Below, piece by piece: positions 6,481 to 11,936 of a stretch of DNA of 22,209 nt. Within the stretch, counting starts at the first letter, position 1; every line of letters starts with the position of its first letter. A program made the position numbers and the translations under genes. Source of the DNA: DATNBT01 sp964579765 (GTDB lineage Bacteria; Acidobacteriota; Vicinamibacteria; Vicinamibacterales; CAVVIG01); contig CAZOIK010000098.1 in NCBI GenBank assembly GCA_964579765.1, positions 1-22,209 of the forward strand, read 5' to 3'. Under the pieces are notes generated by a model. It was not told the origin of the DNA and did no database searches. It was given only the letters and a program-made list of their open reading frames with translations.

Positions 6481-6943
6481 GGCTCAGGCGCTGCTCTCGG
6501 CCGTCGGCCTCGGCCTTCTCGGGCTGATCTCGGCCGTCGTGCTCGGCCTTCGCGGCACGGACATCGCGAGGCACATTTCATTCGGCATCTTCTCGACGCT
6601 CATCGTCTTGCTCGCGCATTCGATGATGATGTTCTACCTGATCGGCAAGGGCAAAGCGGTCAAGGACGCGATGGCCGAGCACAACGTGACCGGCGACTAC
6701 TACCGTCGCATCGCCGCCGCACGGAAGCCCGTGTTCTCGATCGGCACGCTGGCGATGGCCGCGACGATGATCACGGCGCTGCTCGGCGCGAGCGTGGACA
6801 CGGGCGTGCTGCCGCCGGTCGTGCACGGGATGATCGCGTACGGCGCCATCGCCTGCAATCTGGCCGCGGCCAAGATCGAAGTGGACGCGCTGTCGGCGTC
6901 GGCGCGCGTGGTGGACGAAGTCAACGCCAAGATCGAGTCGTGA
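6479..6943 (+). CDS. Small four-helix integral membrane protein, unknown function
   Basis: The 154-residue protein has four predicted membrane spans: about 5-24 (LLSAVGLGLLGLISAVVLGL), 33-55 (FGIFSTLIVLLAHSMMMFYLIG), 86-106 (IGTLAMAATMITALLGASV) and 112-130. Two histidines (RHISFG and LAHSMMMF) sit in or near the second span and a third lies before the fourth (VVHGM), which could be metal or haem ligands (inference). A charged loop carries DYYRRIAAARKP. Its ATG shares two bases with the divergent methyltransferase's first ATG. GAGAG (6469-6473) may serve as ribosome binding site. The stop overlaps the following ABC-like gene by GTGA, so the two are probably translated together and may form one complex. 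Confidence 0.82.
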   Translation: MAQALLSAVGLGLLGLISAVVLGLRGTDIARHISFGIFSTLIVLLAHSMMMFYLIGKGKAVKDAMAEHNVTGDYYRRIAAARKPVFSIGTLAMAATMITALLGASVDTGVLPPVVHGMIAYGAIACNLAAAKIEVDALSASARVVDEVNAKIES

Positions 6944-7650
6944 CCGATCCGGTTCTCGAGCTGAAAGACGTCTCGAAGGACTATCAGAGCCTCCGGCCTC
7001 TCCGCGTCGCCGACCTGAGCGTCGCCCCCGGTGAACAGGTGGCGCTGCTCGGCTTCGACCAGATGACGGCCGAACTCTTCGTGAACCTCGTCACCGGCGC
7101 GTCGCTGCCCGACCGCGGCAGCGTCCGCCTGTTCGGGCGCGCGACGAGCGAGATCGCGGACAGCGCCGACTGGCTCGCCGTCGTGGATCGGTTCGGGATC
7201 GTCAGCCGGCGCGCGGTGCTGCTCGACGCGCTCACCGTCGTCCAGAACCTGGCGATGCCGTTCACGTTGGCACTCGATCCGCCACCGCCGGACGTCCGCG
7301 AGCGCGCGATTGCCCTCGCGAGGGAAGTCGGTTTGCCAGCCGACGTCCTCGACCGTCCCGTTGCTGAGCTCTCGCCTGCCGCCGTCATCGCGCTCCGCCT
7401 GGCTCGAGCGCTGGCCCTCGATCCCGCGATTGTCGTCTTCGAACATCCGACAGCCGATGTCGCACGGGACGAGGTCGCCGGCCTGGCACGGCTCAGCCGA
7501 AACACACTGTCCAGCCGGAAGATTGCCGGCGTGACACTGACCGCCGACCGTGAATTCGCGAACGCCTCGGCCCGCCGCGTCCTCACGCTCCAACCGGCGT
7601 CGGGACGACTGACGACGGACGGCTGGCTTGCGCGCTTTCGACGCGCCTAA
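6940..7650 (+). CDS. ABC-transporter ATPase-like protein with degenerate catalytic motifs
   Basis: The 236 residues align along their length with an ABC ATPase: VLELKDVSKDY start, PGEQVALLG, LVTGASLPDRGSVRLFG, an ALTVVQNLAMPF Q-loop-following helix, and LRLARALALDPAIVVFEHPTADV. The key residues are nevertheless missing. The P-loop reads GFDQMTAE (38-45) instead of GxxGxGKS/T, with no lysine. The signature is LSPAA (144-148). Walker B gives FEHP in place of DEP, and the H-loop histidine is absent (TLTADREF). ATP hydrolysis is unlikely. The general layout resembles MlaF-type lipid-transport ATPases. The GTG start at 6940 overlaps the membrane protein stop as GTGA. The frame is intact over 236 codons, which argues for a maintained non-catalytic protein over a decaying one. 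Confidence 0.85.
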   Translation: MTDPVLELKDVSKDYQSLRPLRVADLSVAPGEQVALLGFDQMTAELFVNLVTGASLPDRGSVRLFGRATSEIADSADWLAVVDRFGIVSRRAVLLDALTVVQNLAMPFTLALDPPPPDVRERAIALAREVGLPADVLDRPVAELSPAAVIALRLARALALDPAIVVFEHPTADVARDEVAGLARLSRNTLSSRKIAGVTLTADREFANASARRVLTLQPASGRLTTDGWLARFRRA

Positions 7651-7708
7651 GTTGCCAGCGGAGTTCCACACGGACCAGAATGTGCATCTCTAACAGAGGA
7701 GACTCAAC

Positions 7709-8149
7709 ATGAGAGTTGTCCGCCACCTGGCATTGGGAATGCTCACGGCGATCGCGATGTACAGCGTCACGATCCCCACGGGCGTCGCGGCTGCCGGCAA
7801 GCCCCGCATCTTTTTCGTCCAGCCGAAGAACGGCGCGACGGTGAAGAGCCCGGTGCACCTGAAGTTCGGGATCGAGAACTACACGATCGCCGCGGTGCCC
7901 GAGGGCACGGTGACGACGGCCCGTCCGGGCGTCGGCCACTATCACGTCGGCGTGGACACCGGATGCCTGAAGCCAGGGGAGACGATCGTCAAGGGCACGC
8001 CGTCGTGGATTCATTTCGGCAAAGGCGACTCGGAGATCGACATGCAGCTCACGCCAGGCAAACATCGGCTCTCGCTGCAGCTCGGCGACGACCTGCACAA
8101 CACGGTGAAGGGTCTCTGCTCGACGATCACGGTGAACGTAGTGCAGTAG
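7709..8149 (+). CDS. DUF4399-domain exported protein
   Basis: The 146-residue protein has a signal peptide (HLALGMLTAIAMYSVTIPTGVAAA, cleavage near residue 29) followed by a single DUF4399 domain: IFFVQPKNGATVKSPVHLKFGIEN, GHYHVGVD and GKHRLSLQLGDDLH. The conserved histidines of the GHxH and HxL..LxDxxH blocks are typical, and the domain is predicted to be a periplasmic beta-sandwich. Two cysteines (DTGCLKPG and GLCSTI) could form a disulfide. Function is not established for the family; copper or other metal binding has been guessed from the histidines. A clear Shine-Dalgarno (GAGGAG, about 7697-7702) precedes the ATG. The cold-shock gene follows after 18 nt with its own ribosome binding site. 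Confidence 0.88.
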   Translation: MRVVRHLALGMLTAIAMYSVTIPTGVAAAGKPRIFFVQPKNGATVKSPVHLKFGIENYTIAAVPEGTVTTARPGVGHYHVGVDTGCLKPGETIVKGTPSWIHFGKGDSEIDMQLTPGKHRLSLQLGDDLHNTVKGLCSTITVNVVQ

Positions 8150-8167
8150 CCGAAGGGAGACCTGGAA

Positions 8168-8368
8168 ATGCCGTCCGGTACAATCAAACGACTCGTCCGC
8201 GACAGAGGGTTCGGCTTCATCCGGGATGACGGCGGACAGGAGTGGTTCTTCCACCGCAGCTCGGTGCAGGGCAGCTTTGATCAGCTCAACGAAGGCCAGC
8301 GCGTCAGCTTCGACGAGGAACCGTCGCCGAAAGGGCCGCGCGCGGGCAACGTGCGCGGCGAGGGTTAG
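8168..8368 (+). CDS. Cold-shock-domain protein
   Basis: This 66-residue single cold-shock domain has RNP1 RGFGFIRDD, RNP2 WFFHRSSV and the closing KGPRAGNV, so it is a complete OB-fold that binds single-stranded RNA or DNA. The N-terminal SGTIKRLVRDRGFGFI is of the short CspA-like type common outside Proteobacteria. A GGGAGA about 8 nt upstream of ATG 8168 is the ribosome binding site. Its TAG stop (8366-8368) is in the same frame as the HAD gene that follows, with only two codons between this stop and the first possible HAD start. A paralogue lies on the opposite strand at 9100-9306. Confidence 0.92.
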   Translation: MPSGTIKRLVRDRGFGFIRDDGGQEWFFHRSSVQGSFDQLNEGQRVSFDEEPSPKGPRAGNVRGEG

Positions 8369-8374
8369 CCCGGT

Positions 8375-9064
8375 CTGAAAACCATTCTCCTGTTCGACAT
8401 CGACGGTACGCTTGTGCTCACGGGAGGTGCAGGCGGCCGCGCGATGGCTCGGGCGTTCGAAGATCTGTACGGCGTCCGGGAGGCCTTCAACGGCATCCCG
8501 TTCAACGGCCGCACGGACGCGTGGATTCTCGCGCGTGCTGCGGCCGCGCACGGCGTAGCCGCGGGCGACCTGTCGCGCTTCAAGCCGCTCTACCTCGAGT
8601 ACCTCGCCGACGAACTGCACCGGCCCGGCCCGCGCAAGGGCGTGATGCCGGGCGTCCGCGAGCTGCTCGACGCGCTCGCCCCGCGAGCGGAGATCTTTCT
8701 CGCGCTGCTCACGGGAAATTTCGCCGAAGGCGCGCGGCTCAAGCTCGAGCACTTCGATCTGTGGCGCTATTTCGCCTGCGGCGCGTTCGGCGACGTCGTC
8801 CACGAGCGGAACCACCTGCTCGCCGACGCGCTGTCGCAGGTCGAGGCGTGCAGCGGCCTGTCGGCCCATCCGTCAAACGCGGTCGTCATTGGGGACACGC
8901 CGCTCGACGTCGGCGTCGCGCAGTTCGGCGGCGCGCGATCGATCGCCGTCGCGACCGGCGGTCACACGGTGGACGAACTCCGCGCGTCGGGCGCGGACGT
9001 GGTGTTCGAGGACTTGAGCGATCTGGAGCGAGTGCTGGAGGTCGTGCAGAGAGCCGAGAGCTGA
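8375..9064 (+). CDS. HAD-superfamily phosphatase (phosphoglycolate-phosphatase-like), non-canonical start
   Basis: The frame encodes LLFDIDGTL (motif I nucleophile and acid Asp), a helical cap, LALLTGNFA (motif II Thr), the KLEHFDLW region with the motif III Lys, and VVIGDTPLDV (motif IV). Together these form a complete HAD phosphohydrolase of about 229 residues. The first GTG (8414) lies after motif I and would remove the catalytic aspartate, so it cannot be the start. Between the upstream TAG (8366) and motif I there is no ATG, GTG or TTG; CTG 8375 and ATT 8384 are the only near-cognate starts. AGGG at 8361-8364 is well placed for CTG 8375, which I use here. The alternative is readthrough from the cold-shock gene in the same frame. 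Confidence 0.82.
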   Translation: MKTILLFDIDGTLVLTGGAGGRAMARAFEDLYGVREAFNGIPFNGRTDAWILARAAAAHGVAAGDLSRFKPLYLEYLADELHRPGPRKGVMPGVRELLDALAPRAEIFLALLTGNFAEGARLKLEHFDLWRYFACGAFGDVVHERNHLLADALSQVEACSGLSAHPSNAVVIGDTPLDVGVAQFGGARSIAVATGGHTVDELRASGADVVFEDLSDLERVLEVVQRAES

Positions 9065-9077
9065 CAAAAGTCAGCTC
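9058..9077. terminator. Perfect 8-bp hairpin between convergent genes
   Basis: GAGCTGAC (9058-9065), an AAAA loop, and GTCAGCTC (9070-9077) form a perfect stem. The HAD stop codon (9062-9064) is inside the left arm. The convergent cold-shock gene ends at 9100, so the hairpin can terminate both transcripts. No long T tract follows on either strand. Confidence 0.7.
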
Positions 9078-9099
9078 CCGGGTAAGCGCAGAACCGCTG

Positions 9100-9306
9100 T
9101 CAGCCTTCGATCAGGCGGACGTCTCCGGCGCGCGGTCCCTTCTGAGATTCTTCCGGCGTGAATTCGACGCGCTGGCCTTCGCGCAGCAGCTCGAACACAG
9201 CACCACGCACGGCGCTGCGATGAAAGAAGTGCTCGATGCCGCCTTCATCGCGAATGAACCCGAACCCTTTGTCGATCAGCAGTCTGGCAATTGTCCCGGT
9301 TGGCAT
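9100..9306 (-). CDS. Cold-shock-domain protein (paralogue)
   Basis: This 68-residue cold-shock domain starts PTGTIARLLIDKGFGFIRDEG and ends KGPRAGDV, with RNP1 KGFGFIRDE and RNP2 FFHRSAV. It is clearly the sister of the protein at 8168-8368; most positions match when aligned by eye. A GGAGG-type sequence precedes the ATG at 9306 by about 9-10 nt. It has a near-consensus promoter of its own (9361-9390) and an mRNA leader of about 48 nt carrying a strong hairpin. This fits an independently regulated cold-shock gene, unlike the copy embedded in the DUF4399/HAD operon. Confidence 0.92.
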   Translation of the reverse strand: MPTGTIARLLIDKGFGFIRDEGGIEHFFHRSAVRGAVFELLREGQRVEFTPEESQKGPRAGDVRLIEG

Positions 9307-9330
9307 ACCCGAAAGCCCTCCGTCCGACGA

Positions 9331-9350
9331 CCAGCCCAGCTGTGGGCTGG
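9331..9350 (-). promoter_or_regulatory. Leader hairpin of the cold-shock mRNA
   Basis: CCAGCCCA (9331-9338) and TGGGCTGG (9343-9350) form a perfect 8-bp, mostly G-C stem with a 4-nt loop. It lies 24 nt upstream of the ATG at 9306 and begins within a few nucleotides of the transcription start predicted from the promoter at 9361-9390. This could be a 5'-stabilising or temperature-responsive element, or an attenuator. Confidence 0.6.
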
Positions 9351-9360
9351 AAAGTGCGCC

Positions 9361-9390
9361 AGTCTAGGCAGTACGCCTGAGGAATGTCAA
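9361..9390 (-). promoter_or_regulatory. Promoter of the minus-strand cold-shock gene
   Basis: On the minus strand TTGACA (9390-9385) is a perfect -35. It is followed after 18 bp by TAGACT (9366-9361). Transcription would begin near 9354, giving a leader of about 48 nt. Confidence 0.75.
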
Positions 9391-9418
9391 TACAGATGGG
9401 CGGGTGCGCCGACGGTGG

Positions 9419-9640
9419 CTATGACTTGGCGGCGGGGGCAGTCGCAGCGGGCGCGGCGGCAGCAGGGGCGTCCTTGATCTTTTCTCTAGCGGGTGGAGGA
9501 TATGTGGACCAGAAGTGCCGTCCGCAGTTCGGACACACCCAGAACTGATCCGGCTTCCAGGCGTCGGCGGAGATCGGGTCGCGCAGTTCCATCTGCGTTC
9601 CGCAGCGCTGACACCGGATGTGCAGACCGATTTCACTCAT
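9419..9640 (-). CDS. Small zinc-ribbon protein
   Basis: The 73-residue protein has two CxxC knuckles, RCQRCGTQM near the N-terminus and VCPNCGRHFWS in the middle, which make a single zinc ribbon. A low-complexity Ala/Pro tail follows (PAAAAPAATAPAAKS). The role is unknown; such ribbons bind nucleic acid or protein. The ATG at 9640 opens the conserved part (SEIGLHIRC). TAGAAT at 9655-9650 on minus predicts a transcript that starts within a few nucleotides of the ATG. It is divergent from the MobA-like gene, with only 27 nt between the start codons. Confidence 0.85.
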   Translation of the reverse strand: MSEIGLHIRCQRCGTQMELRDPISADAWKPDQFWVCPNCGRHFWSTYPPPAREKIKDAPAAAAPAATAPAAKS

Positions 9641-9649
9641 GACGTTGGA

Positions 9650-9659
9650 ATTCTATACG
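9650..9659. promoter_or_regulatory. Overlapping divergent -10 elements
   Basis: Within the 27-nt gap between two divergent genes, the plus strand has TATACG (9654-9659), 8 nt before GTG 9668. The minus strand has TAGAAT (9655-9650), 9 nt before ATG 9640. The two hexamers overlap by two bases, so only one direction could be engaged at a time. Confidence 0.45.
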
Positions 9660-9667
9660 ATTCCCCG

Positions 9668-10261
9668 GTGATTCCCGCGATCGTGCTCGCCGCCGGTGCG
9701 TCGCGCCGGATGGGACGCGCGAAGGCCACGCTGCCGTTGACGGGCGGCGACACGTTTCTCACGCGCATCCTCCGGACCTTTGCCGACGCGGCCGTAGACG
9801 ATGTCGTCGTCGTCGTCGGACATGAGGCGGAGGCGATTGTCCGCGCGACGATCGACGCTGGCGTGACGGCGCGCTTCGTGGAGAACCCTGAGTACGAGCA
9901 GGGCCAGCTGTCATCTCTCGTCGCCGGCCTGCGCGTTGTCGATCGTCCGGGTGTGAATGCGGCGCTCGTGACGCTCGTGGACGTTCCGCTACTCAGCGCC
10001 GCCACCGTGCGCGCCGTCGTCGAGCGGTACCGGCAGACGAGTGCGCCGATCGTTCGCCCGGTGCGCGGCGTGCAGCACGGTCATCCGGTGCTCATCGACC
10101 GATCGCTGTTCGACGCAATCCGCCATGCGGACCCCGCGATCGGGGCGAAGCCAGTCATCCGGGCGCACGTATCCGCCGCTGGCGACGTGCCGGTGGACGA
10201 CGACGGGGCGTTTGCGGACGCCGACACGCCGGACGACTACGCGCGTCTTCTGCGCAGGTAA
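9668..10261 (+). CDS. MobA/MocA-like NTP transferase (molybdenum cofactor cytidylyl/guanylyltransferase family)
   Basis: This 197-residue nucleotidyltransferase has the activator-binding loop IVLAAGASRRMGRAKATLPL at the N-terminus, VVVVVGHEAEAI, ENPEYEQGQLSSLVAGL, the metal-binding DVPLLS, and FADADTPDDYARLL at the end. It is the NTP_transf_3 fold. MocA (CTP, molybdopterin cytosine dinucleotide) is slightly favoured over MobA by the GQLSSLVAGL and GHPVLIDRSLFDAI blocks, but other members act on unrelated sugars or phosphonates, so substrate is not settled. GTG 9668 is the only sensible start: it immediately precedes the first beta strand. The leader is probably only a few nucleotides long. 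FdhE in this window suggests a molybdo-enzyme context (inference). Confidence 0.87.
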   Translation: MIPAIVLAAGASRRMGRAKATLPLTGGDTFLTRILRTFADAAVDDVVVVVGHEAEAIVRATIDAGVTARFVENPEYEQGQLSSLVAGLRVVDRPGVNAALVTLVDVPLLSAATVRAVVERYRQTSAPIVRPVRGVQHGHPVLIDRSLFDAIRHADPAIGAKPVIRAHVSAAGDVPVDDDGAFADADTPDDYARLLRR

Positions 10262-10405
10262 CAGAGAGCGCCGCGGGCGGACGAGCATGCGGTGCGGCCG
10301 CGCACACAGGCGATGCAGACGACGAAGCGTATCCTGATCGCGGCAGAGCGCAGCTCGCACGGGGTCACGGGCCATCGGATCAGTGCATAACGTGACCTGC
10401 GAGAG

Positions 10406-10510
10406 GTCAATCGAGGCCCTGCGCGCGTCAATCGGAACCCTGCCCGCGTCAGTCGGAATCCTGCAGGCGTCAATCGGGACCATGCACGCGTGTTACGGGA
10501 GCTCGCACGA
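10406..10510. repeat. Imperfect 21-bp direct tandem repeat, four clear copies plus a degenerate fifth
   Basis: Units start at 10406, 10427, 10448 and 10469, each beginning GTCARTCG and ending near a TGCNNGC. A weaker fifth unit follows at 10490. The copies differ at several positions, so the array is old or under little selection for identity. There are no spacers, so it is not a CRISPR. Confidence 0.8.
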
Positions 10511-10563
10511 CGTCAAAGCGTCATCGGGAGAGGACAGATCCGGCTCGCGGCGACGCAACGCAT

Positions 10564-10571
10564 GCTAAGAT
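10564..10571 (+). promoter_or_regulatory. Possible extended -10 of the tRNA-Ala gene
   Basis: GCTAAGAT (hexamer TAAGAT 10566-10571, preceded by TGC) lies 22 nt before the tRNA 5' end. No good -35 is visible 16-18 bp upstream. Confidence 0.35.
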
Positions 10572-10593
10572 GGAAGGTCGTTCATCCCAAAGT

Positions 10594-10669
10594 GGGCCAG
10601 TAGCGCAGTTGGGAGCGCGCATGAATGGCATTCATGAGGTCACGGGTTCGACTCCCGTCTGGTCCACCA
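10594..10669 (+). tRNA. tRNA-Ala, anticodon GGC
   Basis: The 76-nt sequence folds into a full cloverleaf. The acceptor stem is GGGCCAG/CTGGTCC (one G-T pair) and the D stem GCGC/GCGC with an AGTTGGGA loop. The anticodon stem CATGA/TCATG has loop ATGGCAT, with the anticodon GGC at 10627-10629. The T arm is ACGGG-TTCGACT-CCCGT. The discriminator is A and the CCA end is encoded. GGC reads the alanine codons GCC and GCU. The 3' half overlaps, on the opposite strand, the last codons and stop of the GT87 gene. Confidence 0.95.
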
Positions 10670-11921
10670 TCCTTCGCTCGCCCTTCGCGCGAACTCCGGA
10701 CGCCAAGCCGTCCTTCGCGCCAAGACGTACCCACAGCGAAATCACGTAGGCATACAGCGAGACGGCCAGGACGCGGTCGGAATTCGAGACCATGCCGAGC
10801 GCCAGGTCCGACGTCAGATACGGCGTCAGCCGAATCGGCAGGTCGAGGGTCATCGCGACGCTGAGAATCGCCGCGGCGGCGTCGCGCTCGCGGCGCGTCG
10901 GCGGATGCTCGGTCAGCACCAACAAGATGAACGCCGGTAGAAACAGGATGAAGTTGTGTTTGACCTGGAAGACGCTGAGCAGCGCCCAGAGACACAACAA
11001 CGCGCGGACGGCGGCGGCGCGTGCCGGACAAATCGATCGGCGATCGAGGAACAGCAGCACGCAGGGAATCGCGCCGAGGACGACGACGATCGCAATCCAT
11101 ACGGAATCGACCCAGCGCACGCCGACGAGCTGCGCGATCCACGGCCGCACGCCAGTACGGCCGACGAATCCGCTCGCCCCGCCGTACATTCGCTGCAAGA
11201 CGTGAAAGTAGTCGAGCGTCACGGTCCAGGCGCGACTGCCCTGCCGCCATGAATAGACGAACACGCTGCCGATGACGACCGCCGCGGCCGTGGCGACCGC
11301 GCGAACGCGTCCGGCGATCAGCAGGCCGAGCGCGAGCGGGCCGGCGACGTGCGGCTTCGCCAGCGCCGCACCGAGCGCCACGCCGCCGCGGGTCGGCCTC
11401 GTGTCGGCCAGCAGCACCGCCAGAAACGCGAGCGTGAGCGACGGCAGACTGAACTGCAGCAGGTTGCGCACGCACGCCCAGCAGAAAAAACACAGGACGG
11501 CGATCGTCGTGCGCTGCAGCGTGGCTGCGGGATTGGTCGCGCGCGCGATCGCGAGCGGCAGCGCGAACGTCAGCGCGAGGCTTGACGCCGTCCACACGGG
11601 CAGCAGCCAGCGGGCGTCGAGGAGCGCGATCGGCGAGAACACGACGATCGCGTTCGGCGGGTAGTCAACGTCGGCGAGCGGCAGTGAATAGAGCGGGTGG
11701 CCGTAGAGCAGCCAGCTGCGGCACCAGTTCCAGACGGTGATCAGATCCTGCGCACGCAAACCGTGGGTGAAGCCAAGCACGACGCCGGCGGCGATGTTCA
11801 GCCCCGCCATGACGGCCAGCGCCACGACGCCGGCGCGTTTCGCGGGTGACGCGCGCCGGAAGGCGACGCCGAGCTCGCCGTACCAGGTCGCGGCGGCGTC
11901 ACGCTCGACCGTGGCGGTCAT
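10632..11921 (-). CDS. GT87/DUF2029-type integral membrane glycosyltransferase
   Basis: The 429-residue polytopic protein has about ten hydrophobic spans. The first external loop carries the GT87-like block LITVWNWCRSWLLYGHPLY followed by DVDYPPNAIVVFSPIALLD. Members of this polyprenol-phosphate-dependent GT-C family transfer mannose or other sugars at the outer face of the membrane. KPHVAGPLALG is the usual conserved mid-protein segment. ATG 11921 follows a GAGAGCGAG ribosome-binding-like stretch. It lies 15 nt after the hydrolase stop and is presumably co-transcribed. The last residues (MVDQTGVEPVTS) are encoded by the complement of the tRNA-Ala gene, and the TGA stop is in the tRNA anticodon stem. 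The natural C-terminus of the family probably ended earlier, and this tail is fortuitous. Confidence 0.87.
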   Translation of the reverse strand: MTATVERDAAATWYGELGVAFRRASPAKRAGVVALAVMAGLNIAAGVVLGFTHGLRAQDLITVWNWCRSWLLYGHPLYSLPLADVDYPPNAIVVFSPIALLDARWLLPVWTASSLALTFALPLAIARATNPAATLQRTTIAVLCFFCWACVRNLLQFSLPSLTLAFLAVLLADTRPTRGGVALGAALAKPHVAGPLALGLLIAGRVRAVATAAAVVIGSVFVYSWRQGSRAWTVTLDYFHVLQRMYGGASGFVGRTGVRPWIAQLVGVRWVDSVWIAIVVVLGAIPCVLLFLDRRSICPARAAAVRALLCLWALLSVFQVKHNFILFLPAFILLVLTEHPPTRRERDAAAAILSVAMTLDLPIRLTPYLTSDLALGMVSNSDRVLAVSLYAYVISLWVRLGAKDGLASGVRAKGERRMVDQTGVEPVTS

Positions 11922-11936
11922 GACTCGCTCTCGGGA

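Larger units (their letters stand above)
10262..10593. other. Intergenic region without a convincing gene
   Basis: These 332 nt between the MobA-like gene and tRNA-Ala contain an imperfect 21-bp tandem repeat (10406-10510) and a weak tRNA promoter. A 61-codon plus-strand frame from GTG 10383 encodes a heptad-like repeat (ASIGTLP, ASVGILQ, ASIGTMH), but it has no ribosome binding site and its repetition follows from the 21-bp unit. Frames on the other strand show the same artefact. I see nothing else. Confidence 0.6.

Noticed and set aside
8414..9064. HAD gene starting at GTG 8414
   Set aside because: This start removes the catalytic DIDGT motif, which is present just upstream in the same frame.
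10406..10510. CRISPR array
   Set aside because: Units are contiguous 21-mers with no unique spacers, and no cas gene is present.
10383..10568. 61-codon frame with seven-residue repeats
   Set aside because: The repetition follows from the 21-bp unit and appears in other frames too. There is no ribosome binding site and codon use is unlike the neighbours.
10594..10669. tRNA as attachment site of an integrated element
   Set aside because: No integrase, no repeat of the tRNA 3' end and no change in base composition are visible in the flanking DNA.
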